A stretch of 64,000 nt of DNA from Thereva unica. Taxonomy: Eukaryota; Arthropoda; Insecta; Diptera; Therevidae. How positions within the stretch are numbered: position 1 is the first letter of the stretch; every line of letters starts with the position of its first letter. Shown here one piece after another: positions 45,000 to 57,536 of the stretch. The notes under the pieces were generated by a model. It was not told the DNA's origin. It saw only the letters and a program-made list of their open reading frames with translations, and did not search any database. The position numbers and the translations under genes were made by a program. The stretch lies in the NCBI GenBank assembly GCA_949987705.1, contig OX465283.1, positions 75,153,720 to 75,217,719 of the forward strand, read 5' to 3'.

Positions 45000-47202
45000 A
45001 GGGAAATTGGGTTACAAATTAGATGGCTACTGCAAGCAAGAAGTACGCTACTCCCACTAGCTGCCAAATCAGCGTAACGATCCTTCCGAAACTCTATGAC
45101 ATCGGGAGGATGTCGTTAGTTTTTGGGCTGGTCCCCCTTTCGTTCTGGGAGTACAGAGAAAGAGTCTCGAGTTTTTTGACATCTGTGGAGCGTTTGTCTA
45201 AGCGTTCGCCTAAGAATAATAACCGAGGAAGCTACAGACTTTCAATTGCTGAATACTGCAGAATGACCGCAGTTCTGCGTTTATAAAAACGCCCATCTCT
45301 TCTTCATTAAAAAAGATTTTAGTGAATTATAAACAATACACTCAATTTTGAATGTGAAATCACCAAACACCTCCGAATTGTTAATAACACATTTTACAAA
45401 CAAAATGGCAAAATAATTCCTCTAAACTAATTTTAATCGCTGTTAAAGGCTTCGCATATCTCCTCCGATTATCTTCAGCAAATATTTTAATCCTTTAACA
45501 ATTTACACTTTATGCGGCATTTATTCTTTCATCTTCATTGGAAAAGCGGGAAAAGCTTCTGGCTTCAGAAAAAATCAGATGGGAGGACTTAGTAAAAACT
45601 GCATTCAAGTCGATATACAATGTTATTCAAGTACGCCTATATAGCATCAGATATACCCACCTTCCTGAAGTCCTTTTATGTACGTGACATACTTCCCAGT
45701 AACGACTTCCTAGCAGAGCGAAGGCGCACATACAAACTCCGTGAAAATTATATTTCCACTCCCATAAAGAATGACGTAGGATTTAACCAAGGAAAGATAT
45801 AAAGGATCAAGAGGATATAAGGGAGTCACATAATAGCGATAAGAAAAATTTGCTTTCTTAGATGCCGGAATTTATTAGAGCACTGGAAAAAACTTCTTCG
45901 AGTGGAGGCAACATCGGCGGAGAGTTTGACCATTTCAACTTCTCAAGTTAGCGATTAAAATCACCCTCTTTGAACCGGCATTTAATTCACATAACACACC
46001 CCCGACTAGTGCGCTACGGGAATTTCCTTGTGCATGCAACCACTTTTAATAATGATTTCCCTTTAACGCTCTGTAGAAAAAGTAAATTCTCACCGCTGCC
46101 ATACTTTCACCGAGGATAGACCCGCAGGGATGTAGTATCCACAAAGTGGAGAGTGGGCTGGCACCGAGGGCTGGGGGTGGTTTAGGGAAAAATCTGCGGA
46201 GTCGTTACGCTAAACCTTCTCCCATCACATGGATGGCTGCAAAATAAAAAAGTACAATGGAAAGCTTCATTGCAGTTAGGTTAAATTGAATTTTCTGGAA
46301 TTGAGCAAATAAAATTCCCTCGAAACCGTGCAAAGGTGGAAGGTGCTGCTAAGCCCATAATTTGAAAGGAACTTACTACACCACAAACACCCGACATTCA
46401 CTTAATTTCCTGTTCACATTTGGTATTGTTCCAAAGGGCTTTTTACGTCGTATTTGATTTTGCCTTTTAGTGCAGACTTAATGCCATTTGGAAGCAATTT
46501 CGGAAAGTAAAGGTGAGTGAGTGATATTACGACGTTTTATTGTCAAAGAAAATGTTTTAGGGGTAACAGGGGGCGGTGGGCCGTGCTCGGGGGGTTTTAT
46601 GTTATCTTTTAAAAGCATAAAATAAGATTTCGCCTCAAACGTAAGGGTGCTCATTAAAGTCTCATTTCGTTCGGGCAAAGTATTCATTTTATTTTACATC
46701 ATTATTGCCATACAGGCTATAACTGGTTAAGGGTAATACATTTTTACACACCCCAATAATAAGCAATTGACTTTTATATATTGTTGTGGAAACTTAATCA
46801 ACGCATTTTCAAAATTCAAGATAAGTTTAACTTTGGGAATTACAGAAATAAATAATTGTTAATGGGGTGATAGAGTTGAGAATCAGTCCTACGACTAACT
46901 CCTAGTATCTCATACTAAACGACACCTTTCCACTTTCATTACTCACTCTTCTTGCATGACAAACGTAACCTTGCCGCGTCACAATCTTTGTCGGCTGTTT
47001 AGCGTGATTTACTTGTTTCAGCGAGGGGGCAAACGGCTCACAAAGGCTTAGAAAGATGGTGGCATCCGATTTGTCTTGTCTGTCCCTAGCAGATTTGGAG
47101 CGCTACTTTGGTTAACCATGGTTATCTATGGCAAACTTTTGTCATTCAAAAACTCAGTGGTTAACTACAACATAACATAACCACAAGCAGCAGCCAAAAA
47201 GT
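45000..47202. other. Mostly non-coding stretch, perhaps LINE relics
   Basis: No intact frame was recognised. Around 45600-45900 the minus strand reads vaguely like a LINE thumb (ILYISFLG then stop), with words similar to 41.39-41.47 kb, but the match is weak. 46100-47100 shows nothing identifiable. Confidence 0.3.
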
Positions 47203-47660
47203 TGGCGTTCAAAAACTCCCGTGGTTAACCATGGTGTAGTTAAATTTTAAACCTAGTAGGGAGCATGGTTAGAGATAGTTAAGAAGACGGTTATCAGTTA
47301 CCGAGGCTCGAGACGTCGCCAAAAACGGGCAAGAATGGAAACGAATCGTGAATAGAGTTCGGGACCCAGTGGCACTGACAGCAACGTATCCGTTGCGAGG
47401 ACGTCCCGCTCGGACCGACAGCTAACGGATCAAAGAAGAAGAAGAATAAAAGCAACTCTAATGGACACATACGGAATAATTCAAGCAAATAGCGCACCTA
47501 TTTAATGGAAAAAAATAACATTATTTTTTGTAATTCCTAGTTAACCACGGTGCGTTCAAAAACCTGCATGGTTAAACATAAACTTTCGTGGTTAAGTGAA
47601 GTGACCCAGAATAACCACAGCTTACTTCATGGTTTACCATAGTAAGGTTTTTGAACGCAC
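47203..47660. mobile_element. Inverted-terminal repeat element (MITE-like) with LINE scrap
   Basis: TGGCGTTCAAAAAC at 47203 mirrors GTTTTTGAACGCAC ending at 47660. Several internal copies of GTGGTTAACCATGG-like palindromic words occur, also just outside the left end (47112-47160). Between about 47290 and 47450 a plus-strand scrap reads EARDVAKNGQEWKRIVNRVR and then a GAAGAAGAAGAA tail, which looks like a LINE 3' end inserted in the MITE. Confidence 0.45.
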
Positions 47661-50112
47661 TCCTCTTAACAAGTCGTAATCCCAACTCCGCGTGATGCTC
47701 CCTGGGATACTTTTTCGGAAGGAAGTAACAGGTGACGGGCGAATGGCGAACTCTCTACGCCACAAAACAGAGTTTTAAGACGGTTGGGCTAGCAATCCGT
47801 TCCCATAAAACACCACACGACACCAACATGACGACGACTTTTGCTTTTCGAACCAGGACCCGAATCGGGTTACGGAATGTGAGAATCGGGTTACGGAATG
47901 TTGATGAATTCCTCAGCGAGATGAATCGATATAAAATCAAGATCTGAGCGAGACCAGATGGCTCGATGCGGGAAAAACATACCTGGCCAAACGGTGTGTC
48001 TTCCTTATATTCTGGGAGAAACGAAACTGAAAGCTGTATGAGTGACGTTGGCATAATTCTCACCAAAGACGCGAAGCCAGATCCCGCCTTATAGCTAATA
48101 AGGTTTCACCAGTTTCCGAGAGGATTATTACCGTGCGCCTGCGTACCAGACTAAGAAGTACTACGGTAGTCCAATGCTACCATCCAACGTTGAGCATTGC
48201 TTCTGCGTCAGCCGTCCCAGAGTCTATCCATTTCCTCCTGGGTCTACCTACGGCCTATTATCCTCCGTCCGGCTAGTCTTAGTCTGATTTTTAATAAAGT
48301 TGAAAGTTGTGGGTCGTCATGGGTGATGAGGAAAACTTCAGTCCAGAGAAGGATTTCAATATCTACCCCAGTTTTGAATTGCTATAGTGGAAATCGAAAT
48401 ACTAAGGGCAGCCTTCTAAAACTGTAGCTGCCGAAATATGTACTAAAATCAATTTGATAGCAACCGTCCTTAAAGTCCAAGATTTAAAAAATTGAATTTG
48501 TTAGCTTTGTTATAAGCTCCTTTAAGGTTGGGATAGCTCCTTTAAGGTTGGTTTTATAGCTTGATTCAACTCCCCGGGTCTGTGTAAATTCTAATACTTC
48601 ATTTATTAGCTTTTTCCGCTACCACAACATTTCAAATCCAGACCGACGCCGAACCTGCTTATTCTCGTATATGTATTCCCGCTAACCTTTCTAGTTCTTT
48701 CTGCACATAGGGATTCCTTTATTTAGACGGCTACCCGACTGGTATTGCATTCTTTCACTTATAGAGTAAAAGTTTCTGAAAAACGGATTCTTTGACGCTC
48801 CATAACTTGAGTAGCTGGCCAGTTGGCTTTATGGACTTTAATGAAATTTTATTTTTATTTATATTTTTGCATTTTTTAGAGGTTTATGTGTAACCTGCAG
48901 AATGCAGAATAGTAGGATTACGATATCCTCTTGGGTATATCTTGTTGTAGCCCGCCGTGTATCAATTCAATGTCCGAGGATATAACCATTGAACCTGAGC
49001 TGAACGATGATGACGCTTCGTTATTTGCCTCTGAGGTGAGTGTTTATTACGAAGACAATATGAAAGAAGTGGAAATAGAAGATATAGAGAGATAATCAAC
49101 AAAATTATATCACAACTTGTAACCTATGGACTAGGCGTACTGAGGATACCATGTAAAAAAGCTGCATGCATTCTACTTCAAAGGTGGTGCTGAAACGAAC
49201 GCAGCGCGATGCCCGAGTTTTCTCAGCCCCATATCTCAACTGAACTGAAACTATTGTTGTACGTAAATCCTCTATAGAACATTTTTATGCGGGTTTATCT
49301 CACGAGCAAACTTTACTAAGCCAACAATAACATAAAGCCGATAATTTAGGAGATATTTGAGAAAAATTGGTAAGCTGACTTTATGGACTTTTGGGAAATT
49401 ATTTATTACCCCAAAATAAAGAGAATCCCGCTGGAAAATCTCCAGTTGCAATTTTTAGAGCTTCATGTATAAAGTGACGAATGAGCTTCAATCCACTATT
49501 TCTGATTTATTTTTCTAATTCCTTAAGGAAATTAATCAAATGGTTCACCATCTCCTTCTTTTTTGCTATTAAAGAACTTCAAAGTCTCATATACTTCATT
49601 TCGTTTTGGTTTGCAAGCACGCCTAAAGAAGTTTTCATTTCATAACTATAATACCAACAAAAATTGGCGTCGCTGGACCCCTTTAGCCCTAAGGTTAGAT
49701 TGCCTTGGCTTGGATAGAACTAAGATAAATTAAAATTCACATTAGGGAATGCAACATCCCAAATTAACTGACTCGACTTTGTAATGACTGAATGTAATAA
49801 GTGCAATAAAGGTATCCCACTCTGATCGAAGGTACCATATCAGTTATTTGTTTGTCATATTAAAGTAACCATCCAGATCTTTTAAAAAGAGAAAACCGCT
49901 CTATCCTCCTCTGACTCCTCTATTATCGCAATTTCCTCAGCGTCGCGACGTGTCCGTTATTGCCCTTCGATTTTGAATAAGCCAAACCTTTTCGAAACAG
50001 ACAGTCAGTTTCTGTTAGAAACTTGTTAGTTTCCCCTATCTACTCTTCCTTCGTACCTGTTGATTTCATGACTGAGTTTCCGGAAACTCTGCTTACCTCT
50101 CTATGTTCGAGC
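47661..50112. other. Non-coding stretch with one small acidic ORF
   Basis: Near 48180-48300 the minus strand reads GRPRRKWIDSGTADAEAMLN, the sort of tail found on RTE-like LINEs. At 48970-49095 an ATG-started frame of 41 codons encodes an acidic peptide (MSEDITIEPELNDDDASLFA at its start). It might be the first exon of a transposon gene or chance. Nothing else was recognised. Confidence 0.3.
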
Positions 50113-50461
50113 AGTAGTTTATCTACAACCGTACGAACTCTACAGACTCGGTTCTAAATAGATCAAATTGATTATGGAACAACCTGTCGCAGCCAGTATT
50201 TTCGAACTCCTACATTATTACCTTCTCCAACACACTCCCGAATCCTCATCATCCTTAGCCTATTCTATCGCTCGTCATGATGACTAGCAGTAAGCTTAAT
50301 ACGAGCGATAGAATAGGCTAAGGATGATGAGGATTCGGGAGTGCGTTGGAGAAGGTAATAATGTAGGAGTTCGAAAATACTGGCTGCGACAGGTTGTTCC
50401 ATAATCAATTTGATTTATTTAGAACCGAATTACTTGTCTGTAGAGTTCGTACGGTAGTAGA
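50113..50461. repeat. Inverted duplication of a LINE 3' fragment
   Basis: Left arm 50113-50275 and right arm 50301-50461 are near-perfect reverse complements around a 25-base spacer. The sequence corresponds to the C-terminal coding end of a CR1/Jockey-type LINE (WNNLSQPVFSNSYII on the minus strand of the right arm), related to that at 26.46 kb. The right arm has about 9 extra bases (ATTACTTGT). 50462-50949 shows no gene. Confidence 0.8.
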
Positions 50462-51421
50462 TGTAAAAAGGATTGTGTTGTGAAGCTCTCTGACGAGCGT
50501 AGTTCCTGATATATTGGAGGATCTGTGTAGGAAGCGAAACGTGTTAAATGATACATACCCCAGTAGGGAAAGTCGCGAGTACTTACACTTAAGTGTGTTA
50601 AATTTATACGCATTTTGCGTGTTAAAAATTAACACGTTTTAAATGCGTAAGAAGTGACTTCACGATTTAACACGTGAAATACGTTTTAAATTCACAAACT
50701 TGGGTTTGCAGTGTGTAAAGGGTATGGTAAGGCCTTCCCCTTACTAGTAAGTGCTCGTTTCAGTCTTTCTATAAGCTTACAAATCCTACTGGGATGGTTT
50801 TCTCTTCACAACTGCTTAGAGTGATACGAATTTAATGGAAAGTACTCGAATAAATACTTATGAGTAGAAACGAAAGAAAACTGCTCAATGGGTACATTAT
50901 ACTTGTTCAAAAAACCTAGATTCTTTGAGAATCCATGAGTACTTTTATTCAGGGGGCCCACTATGTATTCGGATGAGAAAGTAAAATGATCTGAATTCGG
51001 AAATTTCGTACTATGTATTCTGTTTTTCCAAACGCACCTCATCCGAAAGTACAATGATATTCATATTCGGAATTAAATTTGCTGGGGGCCTACTATGCAT
51101 TGGGATTTACTTAGAAAAAATCCGGAAACTGTTGCTTCAGTCGTCGGAATGCAATTTACTATCGGAAACAAAGAATGAAAAACTTTTGAGCATCAAGGAA
51201 GTACTTTCTTTATTTAAATTAAAAGTTAAACATGTTAAATAATACGAAACTCAATAATATTGTTTAATATTATAATTTTAGCTTTAAGAAGATAAATAAA
51301 AATGAGTGAGCCCTAAGCAAGAACGATTTGAAACTGCTGGAATATTCATTTTAAAATCAGAAATAAGAAAATAGACTCCTTATGTTTCAATTTGCTGTTT
51401 GGAGAAGAATGTTAATCTTGT

Positions 51422-51760
51422 TTAGTCCTAATTATATGGATGTGTGCACCATCAATGGCTTTCTTTTCTAGCTCTGTCCTTTCCACAAGGTTATCTATTT
51501 TGAACACAAGGATTCTTCGATTGCACTTCCTATTTCGTATTTCGTCTAGTACAGCCGACACTATTTGATAAGACAAGCCGATCCAGAAATCTTCGCCAAA
51601 AATTAGCTGCGCAAAAAATCTCGAATTAATATTTGGTCAAATGGCTGTTGATCGACGTGGTATAGACAATTTTCCTTGATTTCATCCAGCACAAACAAAA
51701 GCTTCTCTCGAAAGTCTGAATAAACTAATGAAACTTGAAGCATATAAATAATATTCGTTA
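51422..51760 (-). pseudogene. Harbinger-type transposase fragment
   Basis: An open minus-strand stretch reads DFWIGLSYQIVSAVLDEIRN and, further on, ELEKKAIDGAHIHIIRTK. AIDG(A/T)HIHI is the first catalytic aspartate block of HARBI1-type DDE nucleases. The parts carrying the second aspartate and the glutamate were not found, so only a short remnant survives. Confidence 0.5.
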
Positions 51761-51784
51761 TTCATAACTAAAGTTGAATAACCG

Positions 51785-52370
51785 TGGAACTGGTAGATTA
51801 ATTCTGCTACCTCGGTAGTACTATTACCGAAAATGGCGGTGCAGAAGAAGATGCCAGTTCCAGAATAAATAAAGCACGAGGCGCATATGCATGCCTGTTC
51901 CGCAAATGGAAGTCAACGGTGATCTCAACTAACACCAAATTGCGGCTGTTCAATTCCAACGTTAAGGCAGTTCTTTTGTGCGGTTGCGAAACATGGAAAG
52001 TCTCCCAATTCAGGGCGCCTACAAGTCTTCATCAACTGATGCCTGCGTCGAATCTTAAAAATCCGCTGGCAAGATAGAATTTCAAACGAAGAAATATTGC
52101 GCCGTGCCGGCCAAGAAAGGATAGACGGTCAAATCAGGCGAAGGAAATGGAATTGGCTTGGCCCCACCTTGCGACACGAAAACGAAGGCTCAAATAGGAC
52201 CTTGACTGGAATCCGCAAGGATCCCGTCGAGTCGGAAGACCGAGAACAACGTGAAGGAGAACCCTACTAGCAGAAGTTCCAACAACTGGGAGATCCTAGT
52301 CATGCAAAACAGAGTCCGCTGGAGGGCAACTGTTTCCGCCCTATGTCCCATGAGGGACTAAGGGAGCGTA
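51785..52370 (+). pseudogene. RTE-like LINE C-terminal fragment
   Basis: Plus-strand frames give YLGSTIT-type thumb sequence: NGGAEEDASSRINKARGAY, LFRKWKSTVISTNTKLRLF, AVLLCGCETWKVSQ, then with frameshifts KEMELAWPHLA, DLDWNPQGSRRVGRPR and a terminus near SALCPMRD. This is the distal part of an RTE-group reverse transcriptase, different from the copy at 24.8-26.2 kb. Several frame breaks are present. Confidence 0.6.
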
Positions 52371-53142
52371 AAAAAGATAACTAAAGTAAAATAAAACCTG
52401 CTCACAGTTTTGTCGAAATTTATAATACATATACATTTATAATACATAATACATGTATATTTAATGTGTTCTGAATACTATTTCTTCGTAATAGAATACA
52501 ATTCCCGTTAAAACTTATTACGTTCGTATACGATCTAGGTCATTCTTGTGTATCTAACTTTTTTAAGTAATTCTTTGATGCATTAATGATGCATCTTTCT
52601 GAGACATGTGCTGAAAACAAACAATTTTGGGTGGTTCAGATGCAAAATAACGATTTTAAACACCTACATAACTTCCAAACGAAGCCAGTTTCTCTTCTTT
52701 ATGCCGAATTGTAGAATTCACAATTACCCAAAAAGCCTGAATATGTTGCTCTACGATAATCGGTATAGGAGTTATTAAAGTTTAAGTAAATTAAAAAAAA
52801 TTCAAAAGGTATTTTCGTAAACACTCTCTATCTCAGTGGACAATTTTTTTCTTCAAATATATCCTATAATCAGCCCTTAATGGGTTAGAATTTAAGTCAA
52901 AGCACCCTGTATATAATTAAAATTAATTAAAACAAACTTTTAATTATAAAAAGGCCAATACTTCATACTTCAAAAATTTGAATTTATAAATATGACAACC
53001 AAATTCTGATTTCAAATCCGAATATCAATGGCAACACTTTGTTCAGATCCGAAAATTTTACATGGTACCAATTAACTTTCCAATCGGAAGTGAGTTTCGG
53101 AAAAATAAAACTTTTTAATCCGAATACATAGGAGGCCCCCAG

Positions 53143-55429
53143 GTTCCTTTAATTCTGACTTGAATGCAAATTCTACTCGGTACTCGATTCTACTCTATGA
53201 GTAAAATTATGGATATGAGTAGAATTGAAAGCCAAATACTCATATAAGTAAAGAATTAGGGATTGTTTCCATATCCCTCGCCAGTATATCCAGCTTCTTC
53301 ATGAGCTGAGGATCTAGGTAGGTAGGTTCAAGTTATTAGGAAACATCCATTTCCCAAACTATGCTTAAGGGTACAAGATCTCTTGTACGTGAGTGTGTGG
53401 AAGTAAAACCATCTGTATTCCGTGTTTTACCTACGCACAACTTCAAGTTCAGAGCACGCTCATTGTGTTACGGTTCCCGGATAAGCCTCTGGATTTACTT
53501 TTATAGTTTCGCAGCATTTCAATGAGAGCAGTATCGATCTTTGCATCCCCAAAGTCATTATGATATGTGCCGCTCTTCTGTGGGGCAAATTTGTCTGACA
53601 AAATTTTTGTTCAGTTAGAAAGCTGATGGGGCTCAAATTCTTCGAGAGAACGCAGACAGACAGTTTTGTTGAAGTTGACCTTTGGTGGTGGAGGTAATAA
53701 TGGAAGGTCAACGATGGATTTTTCCGAATGACCATGCAGAAGTCCATTTCGCTAGAATTGTTAGGGAGGGAATTTAGTGTCAAAAACCTCACAAGAAGAG
53801 TGTACAGTTCTACAAATAACAATACGAGCACCTCTCAGAACTTAGCAGTGCAGTAAGGGCAGCGTTGCATGAGATTGCACTAACTTATATATTAGTCGAG
53901 GAAATAGAATTGTTGATAAAATGTTAGCAAGGAGGCATTAGCAAGTACTAGTAAAATCAATTTAGACTTAAAGTTATTGTCACCACCAGCCAGAGGATTT
54001 CCAAAAAAACTATTTAAATCAGCTCCACATTATCTCTATTTTCACTTATTCAAACAAGGAATTTGTTGAATACATTTTGGTTTGATCTGAGAACGACCCT
54101 TTCATCTCCAAATTTCCCTGCGCTGTTCAACTGGGCCCCCTCTACTGCTTCGAACGAGTTTAATTTAAGAAAAGTAATATTAAGTTTTAATCTGGCCATA
54201 AATTCAGGCCATTCCCAGATCCATTCCCTGAATAATTAATCGCCTTTAGGGAAATATGGCCTGATTATGTCTAATCAGAAAAGCAAACGACATTTTTAAT
54301 TTCCATTGGGGCTTAAGCTCGTTACGCGAACGGCGCATGCAGCCGATCCACAGCCTCATAAACTCTGCATATAATTTTGCGGCTTGGTTCTATGGAAATT
54401 TGTAAATCTTCTTGTCAGATGAGCGGCTTAAGGCTTAATCGAGGGCGCCCTATATTGTTTAACAATGTGTGCATATGACAGATTAAAATTTCATATTGAA
54501 AATTGGATTTAGTTGAAAGGTCGATCCATAGGGCTTTTATGTAACTCGTTCCGGGTATCGACACAACCTAGCTTAAATCTGCACGTAGTACTATGGGGGC
54601 AGGAGTCGAGTTGATTTCGCCTTTTGATTTGGGTGTTGCTTGCCCATAGGAAGTTGTGTAAGGCAGGAAATTTATCTCATATGGGGTCCATATTGTGAAT
54701 TTCCAATGATACGCAATAGCAATGCTAGAATCGGAATGAGAAATGAGATTTCATGTAACGCAATAAATTTCCTGCATACGGTTCGGTATTGATTTTAGCT
54801 TAAAATTGAAACAGTACTCTACTATTATACAGTTTGTTTTAATTGGCCCAAAATGTATGGGGTATTAATTATAATATTTTGAGAGTTCACAGGGAGATTG
54901 ATTTAGTCTGCTGAAGTACATTATTTGTAATCACAATTTAAATTCAATAGATATATTCTTGGGTATGCATTTGCTGCTATTTTTAGTGCAGGTAGATGCA
55001 ATTTTATAACTTCATCAGAATCGAGCTTCATTTGATATTGATTTTGTGCAAGGACAGTTTTTTTAGTGAAATGAAAAATTCTATTTCAACTCTTATGCTA
55101 AACAACTTTTTCGATGTTAATTTTTTTTAATTTGTTATATGCTAAATGCTGTACTGTGAGGGTGGTTTATTTAGTAAGCGTCCGAATTTATTTAGTAGCA
55201 GTCCGAAATATTTACGGCACGTGCGTATTTAAATATTTAAATTCACTACATGTTGCCCTCCCTATATACTTGATGATTGACCACCTGGCCAATCTTTAGT
55301 GAGTCTGGAAATTAATAGTTTTAGCTTGAGCATCACTTACCAGTAACAACATCCATCCGTCTGTTATAGATTTGTATGGTAGTTTTATCCTAAAATTTCA
55401 ACCACCCCGGACCCATATATATATATAGA
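53143..55429. other. Non-coding stretch, nothing recognised
   Basis: The longest frame is 123 codons on the minus strand (53831-53460); it shows no family motif I recognise and may be chance or a relic. No repeat shared with the rest of the window was noticed. Confidence 0.4.
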
Positions 55430-55673
55430 TTTTCGAGGGATACCGAATCAGACCACTATTTGCGGGTCCCTTTTCGTCCCTCTGCCTAGAGTCATCTTAT
55501 TGGGGTTGCAGTGGGTTGTCCCATTGCTCCCTTACTTCGACTCCCCTAGTTATCGCAAGCAGCTGATTGAAGGGAGTCTGCCTCATGTCCTCCATCCAAT
55601 GGAGTCCAGTTATGGCAGCCCTTTTCCTCGCCACCGCCGGACAGTGACACACTATGTGTGTGGCCGTCTCAGG

Positions 55674-56160
55674 TGTTGACGTGACAAGTATAAATAAATG
55701 GTGACAAATAAATTAATTAATTTTGAGTTGACAGGAAAGCAAAGCATCCTATATATGGCAGTTCTAATACTATAAAAATTATAGTAAAAGTTATCAAAAG
55801 CTCGCCTACTAAAATATCAGAGCGAGCTTGAATCAAGGAAACAGTATAAAAGGCGAGTCCCAGGATATACAAATTATTCTTTACCTACAAGTGGGACTAA
55901 CCACACCGGGTAAGGAATCCTATACACCGTTAGGGTTAGATACGGTTTGGGATTTACCAAATCGTCACAGAGGCTTAGAGACAAGAAATAACATCAAGAT
56001 AACGTTATTCCGTGTTTATAATTCCATTGTCCATTTAATATTGTTTATTAATAAAAATCAACCTTTCCAGTTAATATCTTTTTTTATTTCCTCAATATAA
56101 ATCATACTTACAAACACAAATAGTGATTATCCGTAAAAAGAGAAGTCACACGCAAAAACA
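55674..56160 (+). repeat. 5' LTR of the BEL/Pao element (487 bp)
   Basis: It has TG..CA ends, a TATA box TATAAAA at 55845-55851 and a polyadenylation signal AATAAA at 56050-56055. A short inverted pair around the promoter (AGCTCGCC near 55799 with GGCGAG at 55852) is noticeable. The 90-codon frame inside the LTR is present in both LTRs and is not taken as a gene. Confidence 0.9.
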
Positions 56161-56161
56161 T

Positions 56162-56179
56162 TGGTCCTTCGAGCCGGAT
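56162..56179 (+). other. Primer-binding site complementary to tRNA-Tyr
   Basis: TGGTCCTTCGAGCCGGAT begins one base after the LTR. From memory, the reverse complement equals the 3' end of insect tRNA-Tyr including CCA (ATCCGGCTCGAAGGACCA). This would prime minus-strand synthesis. Checking against a tRNA set would settle the identity. Confidence 0.7.
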
Positions 56180-56267
56180 CTGGCCAGCAACTTATCAGTA
56201 ACAAAAGCAATCAACTTGGGTGGCCAGTAATCATAAGACTATTTTCATAAATTTACAAGAAACGAAA

Positions 56268-57533
56268 ATGACCGAACTAAACAGATTAAAGAGGCAACGA
56301 GCCTATATTATTTCAACAATAACAATGTTAAGAAATATTCTGGATAAATGGGATACAGACGCGACCAATCGCAACATTTACCTAGTGAAAACAACCCTTG
56401 ATACGATGGAAAAGGCTTTTGAGAAGTTTGAAGAACTACAAACTAATTTAGAAGAAATTGATGAAACGGAAGAAAATCGTCGTATTGAAATTATTGAGAG
56501 TTACAATTTGGAAAGAAGTCGAGTACTACAAATACAGGAGCATTATGGAAAGAGAACCAATAATGCTGAAACATCATCAGGTTCATCTGTATATAAAATC
56601 AATAATTCTGCAGTGATTTTACCACCGATCCCATTACCGACTTTCGATGGAACGGTCGAAAAATGGGCTTCATTTTATAGTCTCTTTAGTACGCTCATTG
56701 ACCAAGAAGATTTGCCAGAGGTAAAGAAACTCCAGTATCTGCGCTTATCTCTCACAGGAAGAGCTGCTAAAGTAATAGAAGCTTTAGAGACTAATGAAGA
56801 AAACTACAAAACCGCCTTGAATATCTTGAAAGAAAAATTCGAATGTACAAGTAGAACATTGCGTCGCCATTGGGCAATATTGCGAGAATATCCGAAGCTA
56901 CAAAAGGATACACCTTCGGCTATAAACAGTTTAGTTGACACTTTCCAACAGCATACTAGAGCCTTAGAAAATTTAAAGGCAGCAGTGTCTCATTGGGACA
57001 TACCGTTAATTGATTTAATATTATCAAAATTGAACACCAGCACGGTATTACAATGGGAATTGTCGTTTAATGGGAAGGAAATGCCTTCATATATCGAACT
57101 ACTCAAATTTCTGGAAAGGCGAGCCATTTGCGTAGCAAATGTTACAACTGAACAACTAAGCTGCAGGTCTTCAAGACAAGGAAATGAGGCCATTGGTACA
57201 GCTAAATTTCGTGACCGTTCGCAAACGTTTACGACAATAGATAAAAGCAATAAAAATTTAGGTATCATGTGTCCAATGTGTAATGAATCCCACAGGATTT
57301 ATACCTGTAATAAATTTCGTGAGTTGACAACAATGAAAAGACAAGAGGTAGTTTCTAAAGCTCGTTTATGTTTCAATTGTTTTGGCAAAGGACATGGAGT
57401 AAATCAGTGTAAATCAAGGACATCTTGTCAAAGGTGCAAGAAACGTCACAACACATTACTACATATCGAAGTTGATCAGAACAAAATCAACACCATCCCA
57501 TCAGAAAGGTGTAAATTAGAATCAGAAACATGA
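56268..57533 (+). CDS. BEL/Pao Gag with zinc knuckles
   Basis: 421 codons start from ATG 56268; the frame is open a little further upstream, but only GTG is available there. The N-terminus is helical and basic (MTELNRLKRQRAYIISTI), then comes a Pao-type gag core (PLPTFDGTVEKWASFYSLF, then LQYLRLSLTGRAAKVIEAL). Three cysteine clusters follow near the end: CPMCNESHRIYTC, CFNCFGKGHGVNQC and CQRCKKRHNTLLH, the CCHC or CCHH-type RNA-binding knuckles. A TGA at 57531-57533 ends the frame; pol resumes in the same frame one codon later. In most BEL elements gag and pol form a single ORF, so this stop is either a recent mutation (CGA to TGA would do) or a readthrough site. Confidence 0.9.
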   Translation: MTELNRLKRQRAYIISTITMLRNILDKWDTDATNRNIYLVKTTLDTMEKAFEKFEELQTNLEEIDETEENRRIEIIESYNLERSRVLQIQEHYGKRTNNAETSSGSSVYKINNSAVILPPIPLPTFDGTVEKWASFYSLFSTLIDQEDLPEVKKLQYLRLSLTGRAAKVIEALETNEENYKTALNILKEKFECTSRTLRRHWAILREYPKLQKDTPSAINSLVDTFQQHTRALENLKAAVSHWDIPLIDLILSKLNTSTVLQWELSFNGKEMPSYIELLKFLERRAICVANVTTEQLSCRSSRQGNEAIGTAKFRDRSQTFTTIDKSNKNLGIMCPMCNESHRIYTCNKFRELTTMKRQEVVSKARLCFNCFGKGHGVNQCKSRTSCQRCKKRHNTLLHIEVDQNKINTIPSERCKLESET

Positions 57534-57536
57534 TTA

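Larger units (their letters stand above)
50953..53139. mobile_element. Decayed Harbinger-like transposon, CAG target duplication
   Basis: It starts GGGGCCCACTATGTATTCGG and ends with the near complement CCGAATACATAGGAGGCCCC. CAG lies at 50950-50952 and 53140-53142. A second copy of the terminal motif (GGGGGCCTACTATGCATTGG) lies inside at about 51085. A transposase fragment of the Harbinger type lies on the minus strand (51422-51760), consistent with the 3-bp duplication. An RTE-like LINE tail (51785-52370) is nested in it. Confidence 0.6.

Noticed and set aside
47294..47497. Minus-strand frame with a phenylalanine run
   Set aside because: It is the complement of a GAA-repeat LINE tail.
53460..53831. 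123-codon minus-strand frame as a gene
   Set aside because: No family motif and no conserved neighbours; left as possible relic.
55828..56100. Identical 90-codon frames in both LTRs
   Set aside because: They are LTR sequence spanning promoter and polyadenylation signal; no protein family is recognisable.
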